NCBI RefSeq assembly: GCF_003050925.1
Contig: NZ_QAOV01000003.1
Location: 248,001 to 312,000, forward strand
Direction of reading: 5' to 3'
Source: Pseudomonas sp. GV085
Lineage (GTDB): Bacteria; Pseudomonadota; Gammaproteobacteria; Pseudomonadales; Pseudomonadaceae
DNA: 64,000 nt
The position numbers and the translations under genes are program-made. Under the pieces are notes generated by a model, which saw only the letters and a program-made list of their open reading frames with translations, ran no database searches and had not been told where the DNA came from. Of this stretch, positions 26,350 to 36,719 are shown piece after piece (positions within the stretch are counted from its first letter, which is position 1; every line of letters begins with the position of its first letter).

Positions 26350-27237
26350 TCAGCTGCGGCGATCGACGATATACCGGGCCAGATCGCGCAACGGCTCGGC
26401 CGCCGCGTCAAACGGTCGCAGTGCATGCAGGGCCTGGTCGCGCAGCTCCAGGGCATAGGCCTTGGCGGCGTCGAGGCCGAGCAGGGCCGGGTAGGTCGGT
26501 TTGTCCCGGGCAATGTCGGCGCCCTGGCGTTTGCCGAGGGTTTCGGTATCGCTTTCGACGTCGAGAATGTCGTCCTGCACCTGGAATGCCAGGCCGATGG
26601 CCTGTGCATAAGTCTGCAGGGACTTGAGTTCGTCTTTCTCGGCACGGCCGCTGGCCAGTGCACCGAGCTTGACGCTGACTTCGATCAGCGCCCCGGTCTT
26701 GTGCCGATGCATGTATTCCAGGGCTTTCTGATCAAGCTTCAGGCCGACCGAACCGAGGTCGATGGCCTGACCGCCGACCATGCCCGCCGGGCCTGCCGCC
26801 AGTGCCAGGGCGCTGACCATTTGCAAGCGGATTTCAGCATCCGACGTGCTCAGGCGTGGATCGAGCAGGGCGCTGAAGGCCAGGCTCTGCAAACCGTCGC
26901 CGGCGAGGATCGCGCAGGCTTCATCGAATTTCTTGTGGGTAGTGGGCTGGCCGCGACGCAGATCGTCATCGTCCATGGCCGGCAAGTCGTCATGCACCAG
27001 CGAATAGGCGTGAATCAACTCCACCGCGCAGGCTGCGCCGTTGGCTTGCTCGGCCTTGCCGCCCAACGCTTCACACGCGGCGTAGGCCAGCAGTGGACGC
27101 ACGCGTTTGCCGCCATTCATCACGCTGTAGCGCATGGCCTCATACAGTCGCGCCAGCTCAGGGCTCGGCGCGATGAACAGGGTTTCCAGAGCCGCATTGA
27201 CGCGGGCCTGGCTGGTGGCGGAGTACGCTGCAATCAT
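26350..27237 (-). CDS. ispA: (2E,6E)-farnesyl diphosphate synthase
   Basis: The 295-residue prenyl synthase has the first aspartate-rich motif in [15 protein letters not shown] (about residues 82-96), preceded by [19 protein letters not shown]. The second is FQVQDDILD (about 224-232). It condenses IPP with DMAPP/GPP to farnesyl diphosphate. The ATG overlaps the xseB stop by 4 bases. It supplies precursors for ubiquinone and undecaprenyl phosphate. Confidence 0.96.
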   Translation of the reverse strand: MIAAYSATSQARVNAALETLFIAPSPELARLYEAMRYSVMNGGKRVRPLLAYAACEALGGKAEQANGAACAVELIHAYSLVHDDLPAMDDDDLRRGQPTTHKKFDEACAILAGDGLQSLAFSALLDPRLSTSDAEIRLQMVSALALAAGPAGMVGGQAIDLGSVGLKLDQKALEYMHRHKTGALIEVSVKLGALASGRAEKDELKSLQTYAQAIGLAFQVQDDILDVESDTETLGKRQGADIARDKPTYPALLGLDAAKAYALELRDQALHALRPFDAAAEPLRDLARYIVDRRS

Positions 27238-27476
27238 TCTGGCTGATCCGCGTCGAAGGGTTCCTCGGCCAACTCGCCATCACGCTCGAGCAGCACTTGA
27301 ACCTTTTGCTCGGCCTGGGCCAGCGCCGCCTGGCAATCGCGGGTCAGACCGATGCCCTGCTCGAAAGCGGCCAGCGACTCCTCCAGCGACAATTCGCCAT
27401 TCTCCAGACGCTCCACCAGCGTTTGCAGGTCGGCGAGGGATTGTTCGAAATCCAGTGCAGCTTTTTTGCGGGCCAT
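27234..27476 (-). CDS. xseB: Exodeoxyribonuclease VII small subunit
   Basis: The 80-residue protein [29 protein letters not shown]...[22 protein letters not shown] is the two-helix hairpin of XseB. It binds the XseA large subunit and limits its nuclease activity. Its stop overlaps ispA (ATGA), so the three genes xseB, ispA and dxs form one operon. Confidence 0.95.
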   Translation of the reverse strand: MARKKAALDFEQSLADLQTLVERLENGELSLEESLAAFEQGIGLTRDCQAALAQAEQKVQVLLERDGELAEEPFDADQPE

Positions 27477-27559
27477 GGCGGCGATTTCCGGTTGACGTTA
27501 AACCGGCGCGACACTAGCAGATAGGGGGTTCATGGGCAAACTCACAGCGACGCACTCTC

Positions 27560-28705
27560 CTACAGTGGCGAGTTATCAGGATAGCGAATCTGATACCGCG
27601 TACTACGCCCGCCACCCGGCAGGCGTTGCAGGCATTCCTTTTCCAGAAGTTCGGCCAGATGCCGGGTCGCGGTTGCTTTGGAGACTTTCACTACGGCTTG
27701 ATACTGCGCCGCACTGATCCCGCCTTCGAATCCATGTTCCCCCCCGTCCAGCAAACGATTCAGTACTTTGGTCTGCTCGGTCGACAGCTCGGACTCCCGG
27801 TGCGCCTGCCAGAAGCGCGCTTTGCCCAGCACGGATTCGATCCGTGCCATGGCTTCTTGCAGGCTGCACAATAGAGTTTGCAGGAACCATTCGAGCCAAA
27901 CCGTAATGTCCGTGTTGGATTTCTGGCAGGTTTCCAGCACCCGGTAATAGCCAGATCTATCATCGAGAATACTCGCCGACATGGCATAAAAACGGATCGC
28001 CTGAGCCTCGCCTTGAGCCAATGCAAGGTCGGTGATCGTCCTGGTCAGGCGACCGTTGCCGTCGTTAAACGGGTGGAGTGTGACAAACCAGAAGTGTGCG
28101 ATGCCAGCTCGCAGCAAAGGGTCGAGCCCGGACTGATTTCGGCTGGATTCAAACCAGTCGAGGAAGGCATCGAGTTGGCGCTCAAGGCCCAGGCGAGGCG
28201 GTGCTTCGAAGTGCACGGTCGGTCTGTCGAGACGACCGGAAACCACTTGTATTGGACCATTGCCGCGCAAAGCACCTACACGAATGCTTTGCGCGGCCAA
28301 GCCGATGTCCTGTTCTGGAAACAGCCACTCATGCCAATCCAGCAATCGTTCAAGTGTCAGCGGCTCGGCAAAACGCTGCGTCGCATCGAGCATTAATTGC
28401 GCGAGTCCTTCACTGCGCTTGCTGACGTTGTCGCCATCATTGAGTTCCAACCCCAATCGCCGCGCCAATGAAGAACGAACTGAACCGACATTCAGCTGTT
28501 CGCCTTCAATCGCTGACGAGGTGACGATGTTCTGCAGCAATGCATCCAGTTCACTTTGTGCGCTCAGCGAACTGCCCACGGAACTGGCCATGCCCATTAG
28601 CCGACCTTGTGCTTGAACGCACTCGCGTAACAAGGGCGCCAAGCGTTCGGCGCTCCAGGTGAAACCCGGCCAATCAGGTTGCTGCCATATCCATTGAGGT
28701 GTCAT
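27560..28705 (-). CDS. Class II Fic-domain AMP transferase with C-terminal winged helix
   Basis: The 381-residue protein has an N-terminal DUF4172-like region (MTPQWIWQQPDWPGFTWSAE). The inhibitory motif SSAIEGE (about residues 62-68) fits the S/TxxxE(G/N) consensus. The Fic core HPFNDGNGRLTR lies near 211-222. The C-terminal 80 residues look like a winged helix (SAAQYQAVVKVSKATATRHL). Fic enzymes AMPylate proteins on Tyr, Ser or Thr; the inhibitory helix before the core makes this class II. The DNA-binding part and the palindromes just upstream (28729-28791) suggest it regulates itself. The catalytic His and Arg are intact. The target is unknown. Confidence 0.9.
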   Translation of the reverse strand: MTPQWIWQQPDWPGFTWSAERLAPLLRECVQAQGRLMGMASSVGSSLSAQSELDALLQNIVTSSAIEGEQLNVGSVRSSLARRLGLELNDGDNVSKRSEGLAQLMLDATQRFAEPLTLERLLDWHEWLFPEQDIGLAAQSIRVGALRGNGPIQVVSGRLDRPTVHFEAPPRLGLERQLDAFLDWFESSRNQSGLDPLLRAGIAHFWFVTLHPFNDGNGRLTRTITDLALAQGEAQAIRFYAMSASILDDRSGYYRVLETCQKSNTDITVWLEWFLQTLLCSLQEAMARIESVLGKARFWQAHRESELSTEQTKVLNRLLDGGEHGFEGGISAAQYQAVVKVSKATATRHLAELLEKECLQRLPGGGRSTRYQIRYPDNSPL

Positions 28706-28728
28706 GAACTTGATGCTCTAAGTAGGGG

Positions 28729-28791
28729 TGAGCCGATTAGATGGGCTATTCGGCTCACATAATGAGCCGAATATGACGCGTATTCGGCTCA
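28729..28791. promoter_or_regulatory. Tandem palindromic operator upstream of fic
   Basis: The 10-bp word TGAGCCGAAT (first copy TGAGCCGATT) occurs four times in alternating orientation, at 28729-28738, 28748-28757, 28763-28772 and 28782-28791. This makes two 29-bp palindromes (word, 9-bp spacer, complement) separated by CATAA. They lie 24-86 bp upstream of the fic start, where a promoter must be. Confidence 0.8.
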
Positions 28792-28933
28792 TCGTCCACC
28801 CGTTACCGTGATTCCCACCGCAATTTCGAAGCCATCCGATTGTTAAGAAACAACCAACTGGCTAACCTTTGCGCCATCTACGGCCCAATAGTCACGGGTC
28901 TTTCAGACGAAACACAGTATCCACATCTGTAAC

Positions 28934-28975
28934 GCGCCGAGGATCGGGCGCAAGGTTTCGTCATGCATGGCAGGA
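28934..28975 (+). promoter_or_regulatory. Candidate RsmA/RsmE binding sites in the magA leader
   Basis: GCGCC (28934-28938) pairs with GGCGC (28947-28951), presenting GAGGATCG with GGA at 28941-28943 in the loop. A second GGA (28973-28975) lies in the Shine-Dalgarno GGAGG. A loop GGA plus an SD GGA is the classical layout for CsrA/RsmA repression. In P. aeruginosa the homologous operon is reported to be under RsmA control (from memory). Confidence 0.5.
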
Positions 28976-28983
28976 GGCGTCGC

Positions 28984-29775
28984 ATGCGCTCATTTCTTTT
29001 GCTGCTGATCGGGTTGACTATCGCGCCCGTGATTCTGGCTGCGCCGAATGCCGAGTTATCGGAACCGGTGGGTGGCTGGCGTTACAACGGTCTGCTGGAC
29101 CGTAGCGAAAACCCGCAAGTCGCCTATCCCACGCCACCGATTGACCGAGGCGTGCGGCGCAACCGCACGATGATCGAAGGCCGCCTCAAGGCCCTCGGCA
29201 CCCAGCGCGGGCCGCACACGTTGGCGGTCAATGGCAATCCGCTGAACCTCTACACCGACGAGCAAGGGCGTTTTGCCCGGCCCTTTGCGTTTGGTGCCGG
29301 TTCCAACAGCGTCGAAATCCGCAGTGCCGAAGGCCAGTCCCTCAAGCGTGTTCAATTCTATGAAGCCAACAACCTGCGCACACCGGCGCGGATTCGCGTG
29401 GTGTTGGGTTGGGACGATCCGAAGGCCGAACTCGACCTGCACATCGTCACGCCCGATGGCCAGCATGCCTTCTGGGCGCACCCGGCCTTGACCAATGGCG
29501 GCGGCCTCGACCCTGATGGCGTCGATGGCCCGGGTCCGGAAATGTTCACCATGACCGCACCGCTGCATGGCACCTATCTGGTTTACGTGAACTATTGGGG
29601 CAACTTCGGCAGCGACGGCTATAACTTCGATGAGTCCAGCAACCAGAACGAGGTGATTACCTCGCAGATCAACCTGGTGCTCAACGAAAACACCGTCGAT
29701 GAAAAACGCGAGACGTTCGTCGTGCCCCTGCGCGCAATCGGCGACCTGCTGCTGATCAAGACTTTCAACTACTAA
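28984..29775 (+). CDS. magA: DUF2135 protein MagA (YfaP-like)
   Basis: The 263-residue precursor starts MRSFLLLLIGLTIAPVILAAP, a signal peptide. The ATG at 28984 follows GGAGG at good spacing and is preferred over one seven codons upstream. The C-terminal half has the DUF2135 signature RVVLGWDDPKAELDLHIVTPDGQHAFW and GTYLVYVNYWG. It is first of six genes with the layout of P. aeruginosa PA4492-PA4487 (magABCDEF) and E. coli yfa genes. It is a periplasmic partner of the alpha-2-macroglobulin MagD. It is paralogous to MagF at the other end of the cluster. Confidence 0.9.
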   Translation: MRSFLLLLIGLTIAPVILAAPNAELSEPVGGWRYNGLLDRSENPQVAYPTPPIDRGVRRNRTMIEGRLKALGTQRGPHTLAVNGNPLNLYTDEQGRFARPFAFGAGSNSVEIRSAEGQSLKRVQFYEANNLRTPARIRVVLGWDDPKAELDLHIVTPDGQHAFWAHPALTNGGGLDPDGVDGPGPEMFTMTAPLHGTYLVYVNYWGNFGSDGYNFDESSNQNEVITSQINLVLNENTVDEKRETFVVPLRAIGDLLLIKTFNY

Positions 29776-29814
29776 GCATCCCCGCTCCACGGATGAACAT
29801 CGGGTTTTGTGAAC

Positions 29815-31527
29815 ATGAGTGATAGCACTGTTACCCCGGCCGCTGGCGCACCCGCGGCCAAACCTTCCCTGCATTGGCCGACGCTGCTGATCGGGTTATG
29901 CCTGGTCGTCGTTGTGGCCGGTGGGTTGGGGTGGTTCATGCACAAGCCCAAGGCCCCGGCGCCTGCGTTGGCCAGTGACAAGCTGGGCATGAGTCGCCCG
30001 GATGGCTTGCTGGAAACCCATTCCCTGAGCCAGTTGCCCAAGGACTTGCTGGCAGTGCCGTTCCTCAAGGAAACCCTGACCGAAGATTTCGTCTTCTATT
30101 ACGAAAGCCACGCCGATCGCCTGGGCTTGATCGGCAGCTTGCGGCGGATCATCTACGAACATGACCTGAAACTGCAGGACACCTTGATCGAGCAGCTGTT
30201 CGATCAACCGGCCGACGTAGCGTTGTGGCGCGGGGCGGATGGGCGGCTCAAGGATTTCCTGCTGGTGATGGATCGCGGCGGGCTGGCCAAGGTGCTGGAG
30301 CCGCTGGCCAAAGTGGCGCTGGACGATTCGCAGCTGAGCAAGGTCGCGGAACTGAAGGTCGGTACCGACGACGTGGCGCTCTATCAACTCAACTACAACG
30401 CGAGCAAGGCGCTGCTGTTTGCGTCCCATGGCGACAAACTGGTGGTGCTGTCCAACCCGGCGAAACTCTACGATCCGCAAAGCGGTGCAACGGAAGAATC
30501 GGGCAGCGTGTCGACCACGGCCATTGCCGCGTTGCTCAATGGCGACAAACTGTTCCCCGAAGCCTTCGGCCTGCCGCCTCGTACGCCACAGGTGAAACAA
30601 CGCCTGTCAGTCAATGCCAGCGTGCTGGCGATGGGTTACCAGCGCTTCATTCCGAACTTCGCCGGCCTGCGTTTCGACATGGACGACAAGGGCTGGCACA
30701 GCTTTCTGGCCATGGATGAACTGGAGAATCAGCCGGACTTCGATTTCAAACCGATCTGGCAAGCCATGCCCATGGGCGCCAGCGCTTGCGTGGCGTTGCC
30801 GCTGGCTGCCGAACAACAGAAGCCGCTGCTGGTGAAACTCGGTGCGCAGGAGAAGGTGGCCCAGGCGCTGACCGAACACATGGCCGGCGCGGCGGGCCTG
30901 TGCTGGTATGCCGATTCGCGGTTGTACACGCCTTTGCTGGTGGCCAGCCTCAACGATGATGGCAGCGGCAAACTGGATGGGGATTTGGGCAGCCTGTTCG
31001 GCTCGATGGTCGGTGCCTTTGAGCCCAATGTCGAAGACGGCGCCTTCCCGGTGGTGGAAAAACAGGAAGGCCAGAGCCATCAGTGGCAACGCCAGGTCAG
31101 CTCCAGTTTCGGTCCCTATGCGGCCAAGGACGCTGAAGACCCCGACGCCATCACCGGCAAGGCGTTCATGAACGTCCGTCTGGCGCGTCACGGTTCGACG
31201 CTGCTGTTTTCCCTCGACGACAAGCTGGTGGACAAGGCCCTCGGCACCCTCGACAAACGCTTCCCGCCGATGGCCGACGTGGTACCGAAAGACCTGCTGA
31301 TGCCGGTCTATTTCGGTCCGGATTCCATGGCGCAACTGATGCAGCAGGAAACCCTCGACAGTCTGCCCCAGGACATGGAACCGGTGTTTTACAACGCCGC
31401 GCAAACCTACCTGATCCCGAAACTGCGCAAGCTCGGCGGCTACGGCAAATACGCCCTGACCTTGCCCGAAGGCAGCGAGCCCGACGGCCACTGGCAGTGG
31501 CTGCCGCTGGAGTGGAAAGCCCTGTGA
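29815..31527 (+). CDS. magB: DUF2138 membrane-anchored protein MagB (YfaA-like)
   Basis: The 570-residue protein has one N-terminal membrane anchor (about residues 22-42, LPTLLIGL-type run ending GGLGWF) and a large periplasmic domain. The sequence [35 protein letters not shown] matches the DUF2138 start. A GTG two codons upstream is a possible alternative start. Its biochemical role is unknown. Position and the conserved gene set place it in the envelope complex with MagD. The stop overlaps the GTG of magC. Confidence 0.87.
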   Translation: MSDSTVTPAAGAPAAKPSLHWPTLLIGLCLVVVVAGGLGWFMHKPKAPAPALASDKLGMSRPDGLLETHSLSQLPKDLLAVPFLKETLTEDFVFYYESHADRLGLIGSLRRIIYEHDLKLQDTLIEQLFDQPADVALWRGADGRLKDFLLVMDRGGLAKVLEPLAKVALDDSQLSKVAELKVGTDDVALYQLNYNASKALLFASHGDKLVVLSNPAKLYDPQSGATEESGSVSTTAIAALLNGDKLFPEAFGLPPRTPQVKQRLSVNASVLAMGYQRFIPNFAGLRFDMDDKGWHSFLAMDELENQPDFDFKPIWQAMPMGASACVALPLAAEQQKPLLVKLGAQEKVAQALTEHMAGAAGLCWYADSRLYTPLLVASLNDDGSGKLDGDLGSLFGSMVGAFEPNVEDGAFPVVEKQEGQSHQWQRQVSSSFGPYAAKDAEDPDAITGKAFMNVRLARHGSTLLFSLDDKLVDKALGTLDKRFPPMADVVPKDLLMPVYFGPDSMAQLMQQETLDSLPQDMEPVFYNAAQTYLIPKLRKLGGYGKYALTLPEGSEPDGHWQWLPLEWKAL

Positions 31528-32162
31528 CGGCATTGATCCGAAGTCTCGGCCTGCTGACACTGTTGCTGATCGCGGGTGCCCACGCTGTGGAGGCACCGTC
31601 GCTCGACCCGCAGCAGTCCCAGGTGTTTCGCGCCTGGTTCGTGCGCATCGCCCAGGAGCAACTCAGCCAGGGCCCGAGCCCGCGTTGGTATCAGCAAGAC
31701 TGCGCCGGGTTGGTGCGCTTTGCTGCCAATGAGGCGCTGAAAGTCCATGACGACAAATGGCTGCGCAGCAATGGCCTGTCCAATCGTTACCTGCCGCCGG
31801 AGCTGCAACTGAGCGACGCCCAGCGCGCTCTTGCCCAGCAATGGCAGCAGGGCGGCGGCAAGGTCGGGCCATACGTCAATGCGATCAAGTTGATCCAGTT
31901 CAACAGCCATCTGGTCAGCCGCGATGTGGCTCAAGCGCGCCCTGGCGACCTGATGTTTTTCGATCAGGGCGACGACCAGCACCTGATGATCTGGATGGGC
32001 CGTTACATCGCCTATCACACCGGCACCAGCACACCCACCGACAACGGCATGCGTTCGGCAAGCCTGCAGCAACTCATGACATGGAAGGACACCCGATGGA
32101 TACCCGACGCAGCCAACCCCAACTTCATCGGCGTCTATCGACTGAATTTTCTCTCCCCGTGA
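31524..32162 (+). CDS. magC: DUF1175 protein MagC (YfaT-like), NlpC/P60-like features
   Basis: The 212-residue precursor starts at GTG overlapping magB (GTGA), with signal peptide [21 protein letters not shown]. Two blocks resemble the papain-like NlpC/P60 fold: [16 protein letters not shown] (about residues 55-70), with a Cys at a helix start, and [21 protein letters not shown] (about 145-165), with a His. In NlpC/P60 peptidases such Cys and His form the active site that cuts peptidoglycan peptides. DUF1175 itself has no assigned activity that I know of, so this is an inference from motifs. Confidence 0.85.
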   Translation: MTALIRSLGLLTLLLIAGAHAVEAPSLDPQQSQVFRAWFVRIAQEQLSQGPSPRWYQQDCAGLVRFAANEALKVHDDKWLRSNGLSNRYLPPELQLSDAQRALAQQWQQGGGKVGPYVNAIKLIQFNSHLVSRDVAQARPGDLMFFDQGDDQHLMIWMGRYIAYHTGTSTPTDNGMRSASLQQLMTWKDTRWIPDAANPNFIGVYRLNFLSP

Positions 32163-35100
32163 CCGGTGCCCGCATGCTGCGTTTTCTGTCTCTGATGTTG
32201 GTGTTGTTGCTGCCGTTCTCGGCGGTTGACGCCGAAGATTCGGTCCCGGCCAGCGGCTATGTGCCGGTGGCCGGCGAGAGTTTTTTTCTGCTGGCCGACA
32301 GCAGTTTTGCCAGCGATGAACAGGCGATGGTGCGCCTCGAAGCACCGGGACGCGACTATCGCCGGTTTCGCATGGAACCCTACGGCGGTGCCGACATTCG
32401 GGTGTACCGCATCGACAAACCGCTGGACTTCCTCAAGCGCCAGAAGAACCTGCATCGAGTGGTCAGCGATGGCCAGTTCAAGGGTGAAGGCCTGTCCAAT
32501 ACCCTCGCTTACCTGTGGGACAACTGGTATCGCAAATCCCGTCGGGTGATGCAGCGGGCGTTTTCCTACGAGTCGCGTAAACAAGTCACCGAGCAAGTGC
32601 CGGAACTGAAGATGGGCAACGCGATGGCCGCGCCAACGCCCTACGATGCGCAGCCGCAATTCGCGCTGATACCGGGTTTGCCGGTGGTCAGCCAGTTCCG
32701 CTATCCGTTGTGGCAGGCCAAGCCGATCCAGCCACCTGAGGGGGTGAACCTGGCCGGGTCTTCCAGCGAGTTCGTCAGCGTCGCGCCGGGCAATGTGTAC
32801 ATCCCGCTGGGCAATCTCAAACCGGGTCTGTATCTGGTGGAAGCGCTGATCGGCAAGTACCGCGCGACCACCATGGTGTTCGTATCCAACACCGTGGCGG
32901 TGAGCAAGATCGCCGGTGACGAATTGCTGGTGTGGGCCGCGCGCAAACACGAAGGCAGCTCGGTGCCGAAGGTCAATGTGCTGTGGACCGATGGCCTCGG
33001 CGTGATGAGCAGCGGTGCCACCGATACCGACGGCCTGCTGCGCCTGAAACACGTCAGCCCCGAGCGTTCGTTCGTGATCGGCGAAGACGAGGAGGGCGGG
33101 GTGTTTGTCTCCGAGAATTTCTACTACGACAGCGAAATCTACGACACCAAACTCTATGCCTTCACCGACCGGCCGCTGTATCGGCCGGGGGACTGGGTGT
33201 CGCTGAAAATCGTCGGGCGGGAGTTCAAGAACGCACGGGACTCGGTGCAGCCAAGCGCGGCCGACGTCAATGTGACCGTGCTGGATGCGACGGGAACGGC
33301 ACTGCAAAGTCTGGCGTTGAAACTCGATTCCAAGGCTGGCACCCAGGGCCGGTTCCAACTGCCGGATAACGCCGTGGCCGGTGGCTACGAGTTGCGTTTC
33401 AACTACAAGGATCAGGCCTACAGCAGCGCCTTCCGCGTCGCTGAATACATCAAGCCGCACTTCGAAATTTCGCTCAATCTGGCCAAGCAGGATTACCGCA
33501 CCGGCGAGCCGGTCAAGGGCAACCTGGTGCTGCTGTACCCGGACGGAAAGCCGGTGGCCAATGCGAAACTGAACCTGAGCCTGCGCGCCCAACAGCTGTC
33601 GATGGTCGACAACGAACTGCAATACCTCGGGCAATTCCCGGTGGAGCTGACCAGCACCGAATTGGCCACCGACGCCAAGGGCAATGCGACCCTCGATTTG
33701 CCGGCCGCCGACAAACCGAGTCGCTACATGCTCACGGTGTTTGCCAGCGACGGCGCGGCGTATCGGGTCAAGACCACCAAGGAAATCCTCATTGACCGTG
33801 GCGCGGCGAATTTCCGCTTGAGCGCACCCCGACGCTTCAGCTCGGTGGGTGACAAGGTTGTGTTCAGCTACACCCGCGAAGGCGAGCCGGCCGATGCCGT
33901 TACGCCGGGTAGCTTTGGCTGGGTGCGTTTGGAGGACCAGAGCACCGGCGAAGGCAAACTCGCAGCAACGGACAAGGGTTTCACCCTGGCCTTTGACCGG
34001 CCGGGCACCTACAACCTGACACTCAAGGATGATCATGGCCGGGTGGTCGGTGCCACCGGCCATTCGGTTTCCGGCGAGGGTGTCAAAGCCGTACCCGGCA
34101 CCGTGGAAATCGTCCTCGACAAGCCCGAGTACATTACCGGCGATGAAGCGCTGGCGTTGATCACACTCCCTGAACCGGTCAGCGATGCCCTGCTGTCCCT
34201 GGAGCGCGACAAGGTCGAGGCGACCGCGCTGCTATCCAGGGGCGGTGACTGGCTGAAACTGGAAAAACTCAGCGATACCCAATACCGCGCGCGCATCCCG
34301 GTGAAGGACGGTTTCGCGCCGAACCTGACCTTCTCGGTGCTGTACACCAAGGGCGGCCAATACAGCTTCCAGAACGCCGGCATCAAGGTGGTGACACCAC
34401 AGATCGACGTGGCCATCACCACGGATAAGGAAACCTATCAGCCGGGTGAAACCGTCTCGGTGGACCTGACCACCCTGTTCGCCGGCAAAGCGATTCCCGC
34501 ACACCTGACGGTCAGCGTGGTCGATGAAATGGTCTACGCCCTGCAACCGGAAGTCGCGCCGAGCATCGACCAGCTCTTCTATCACCCACGGCGTAACAAC
34601 GTGCGCACCAGCGCCAGTTTGTCGTTCATCAGTTATGACGTCGCCCTGCCGGGCAGCCCCGGTGCACCGGGCAAAGCCAATCGCAGTGAGCGCGGCGTGA
34701 AAGTGCTGGAGCGACCGCGTCGTGAGGACGTCGACACGGCGGCGTGGCAACCTGAGTTGCTGACCGATGCCAACGGCAAAACCCGTTTCACTTTCAAGAT
34801 GCCCGACTCCCTGACCCGCTGGCGCATCACCGCCAGGGCCATCGCTGATGGTGGTCAGGTCGGTCAGAAGAAGCAGTTCCTGCGCTCGGAAAAACCTTTG
34901 TACCTGAAGTGGAGCGGGCCGACCCGATTCCGCGCCGGCGACAAACCGGACCTCGGTGTATTCGCCTTCAGCCAGGCCGAGAAACCGCTCAAGGCCGAAC
35001 TGGTGACCCGTTACGCTGGCAACGACCAGCGCGTGCCTGTGACCTTGAACAGCGGCATCAACTACATCCCGTTGCCAGCATTTGAACTGGCCAATGGCGA

Positions 35101-36718
35101 GTGGAGCGCCGAGCTGGTGCAGGACGGCAAAACCGCAGATGCCCTGGCGGTGCGCCTGAGCGCGAGTGGCGAAGGCTGGCAGGTGACTCAAACCCAGAGC
35201 CTTGATGTGGGTGAGGGTGATACGCCACTGACGCTGCCGACAGACGCCAGTGATATCCGCCTGCGCCTGGATGACAGCCCGCAAGCATTGTTCCGTTCCG
35301 CCCTCGACGACCTGCTGAGCTACCCCTACGGTGGCGTAGAGCAAACGGCCAGTCGCCTGTTGCCGTTGAGCATCGCCTACCCGACGCTGGCGGCGAATCC
35401 GCAGATCCGCGATCGCCTGCGCCTGATCATGCAAAACAGTCGTTTGCGCCTGGTGCAAATGGCCGGCCCTTCGGCGAGCTTCACCTGGTGGGGCATGGAC
35501 GGCGAGCCGGATGCCTTCCTCACCGCCTACGCCTATTACGCCGACTGGCACGCCAGCCAGGTGCTGGATCTGAGCCTGCCGCCGGAGCATTGGCAGCGGG
35601 TGCTTGAGGTCTACGCCAAGCAGGCGAAGAACACGCCGCTGTTGCAGCGGGCGCTGATCCTGTCGTTCGCCCGGCAGATGCAGTTGCCGGTCAACACCTT
35701 GCTCAGTGGCCTGATGGATGACCTGGCAAAAGCGGGCGAGGGCACTGCCGCGAACCTGATGGACAGCGGCGAAGACAGCCTCGTCATGAGCGATCCGGAT
35801 TCAGCCCTGGGGCTGGCGGCCGCACGGGTGCTGACGGCATCGCTGGCCAGGCAAGCGAAGGTCGCTTTGCCGGACGCGTTCAATCGGCAACTGGCCGACG
35901 CGCAGCAGCGTCTGGCGGTCAGTTCCCAGCCCTTTGCCGAAGCGCTGAACCTGTCACTGCAACCCTTTGATCAGGCTCACGCTCAAGCGTTGTTGCAACG
36001 TCTATTGCCACAGCAATCGACCCTGGAACGTGCATTGGCACTTACCTGGATGCAACGCAGCATCGAGCAGGCATCGCCCACCATTGCATTGGCGCCGGGT
36101 GAAGGCTGGAAGAAGCAGTACGGAGTTTCTGGTGAGATGTATTGGACGTGGCAGGGGGCTGCGCCCGTGCCGGCGGTATTGACGCTGACCGGTGCGCAAG
36201 AGCGTCCGTTGCGCGCTGCATTGAGCTACCGCAGCCAACAGCCGGTGGTCGATCCGATGGCCGTGACCATCACCCGTCGCCTGTCGCGACTGGTGCCGGG
36301 GGATGAGGCTTTCACCTTCAAACTTGAAGCGGTCGGCAACGCGCCGCTGTCCAGCGACAACCTCTATCTCGACGAAGTGATCGTCACCAGTAAAGCCGCC
36401 AGACCGTTGCGTTACGGCATGCTGGAAGTGCCGCTGCCGCCGGGTGCCGATGTCGAACGCACGACCTGGGGCATCAAACTCATGGGCAAGGCCGGCACTG
36501 AGCCGATGTCACTGGAAAAGGCGCGATTCGAACCGGGACAAATGGCCTACGCCATTCCGGTCGATGCCTTGAGTGGCGAATTGCGCCTGCGGCACTTGGT
36601 GCGTTTCTCGCAGAAGGGGCAGTTCAACTTGCCACCGGTGCGGTTCACCCAGGTTTATGCGCCGCAGCATCAGGCGCTTGAGCAAAAAGCAGCTCTTGGC
36701 CAGCTCACGGTTCACTGA
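32159..36718 (+). CDS. magD: Bacterial alpha-2-macroglobulin MagD (YfaS-like), thioester-less
   Basis: The protein has about 1519 residues, close to P. aeruginosa MagD (about 1516) and E. coli YfaS. A GTG at 32159 overlaps the magC stop and is taken as start; an ATG five codons later begins [20 protein letters not shown], the signal peptide. Macroglobulin MG domains follow ([35 protein letters not shown]), then a bait-like region and the complement-type helical domain. The thioester site reads [10 protein letters not shown] near residue 1060, where thioester proteins have GCxEQ. It therefore cannot form the covalent trap. Such periplasmic inhibitors guard against proteases. Confidence 0.93.
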   Translation: MTGARMLRFLSLMLVLLLPFSAVDAEDSVPASGYVPVAGESFFLLADSSFASDEQAMVRLEAPGRDYRRFRMEPYGGADIRVYRIDKPLDFLKRQKNLHRVVSDGQFKGEGLSNTLAYLWDNWYRKSRRVMQRAFSYESRKQVTEQVPELKMGNAMAAPTPYDAQPQFALIPGLPVVSQFRYPLWQAKPIQPPEGVNLAGSSSEFVSVAPGNVYIPLGNLKPGLYLVEALIGKYRATTMVFVSNTVAVSKIAGDELLVWAARKHEGSSVPKVNVLWTDGLGVMSSGATDTDGLLRLKHVSPERSFVIGEDEEGGVFVSENFYYDSEIYDTKLYAFTDRPLYRPGDWVSLKIVGREFKNARDSVQPSAADVNVTVLDATGTALQSLALKLDSKAGTQGRFQLPDNAVAGGYELRFNYKDQAYSSAFRVAEYIKPHFEISLNLAKQDYRTGEPVKGNLVLLYPDGKPVANAKLNLSLRAQQLSMVDNELQYLGQFPVELTSTELATDAKGNATLDLPAADKPSRYMLTVFASDGAAYRVKTTKEILIDRGAANFRLSAPRRFSSVGDKVVFSYTREGEPADAVTPGSFGWVRLEDQSTGEGKLAATDKGFTLAFDRPGTYNLTLKDDHGRVVGATGHSVSGEGVKAVPGTVEIVLDKPEYITGDEALALITLPEPVSDALLSLERDKVEATALLSRGGDWLKLEKLSDTQYRARIPVKDGFAPNLTFSVLYTKGGQYSFQNAGIKVVTPQIDVAITTDKETYQPGETVSVDLTTLFAGKAIPAHLTVSVVDEMVYALQPEVAPSIDQLFYHPRRNNVRTSASLSFISYDVALPGSPGAPGKANRSERGVKVLERPRREDVDTAAWQPELLTDANGKTRFTFKMPDSLTRWRITARAIADGGQVGQKKQFLRSEKPLYLKWSGPTRFRAGDKPDLGVFAFSQAEKPLKAELVTRYAGNDQRVPVTLNSGINYIPLPAFELANGEWSAELVQDGKTADALAVRLSASGEGWQVTQTQSLDVGEGDTPLTLPTDASDIRLRLDDSPQALFRSALDDLLSYPYGGVEQTASRLLPLSIAYPTLAANPQIRDRLRLIMQNSRLRLVQMAGPSASFTWWGMDGEPDAFLTAYAYYADWHASQVLDLSLPPEHWQRVLEVYAKQAKNTPLLQRALILSFARQMQLPVNTLLSGLMDDLAKAGEGTAANLMDSGEDSLVMSDPDSALGLAAARVLTASLARQAKVALPDAFNRQLADAQQRLAVSSQPFAEALNLSLQPFDQAHAQALLQRLLPQQSTLERALALTWMQRSIEQASPTIALAPGEGWKKQYGVSGEMYWTWQGAAPVPAVLTLTGAQERPLRAALSYRSQQPVVDPMAVTITRRLSRLVPGDEAFTFKLEAVGNAPLSSDNLYLDEVIVTSKAARPLRYGMLEVPLPPGADVERTTWGIKLMGKAGTEPMSLEKARFEPGQMAYAIPVDALSGELRLRHLVRFSQKGQFNLPPVRFTQVYAPQHQALEQKAALGQLTVH

Positions 36719-36719
36719 C

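Noticed and set aside
32135..35590. Long antisense frames over magD
   Set aside because: They follow codon structure of magD on the opposite strand and show no family features.
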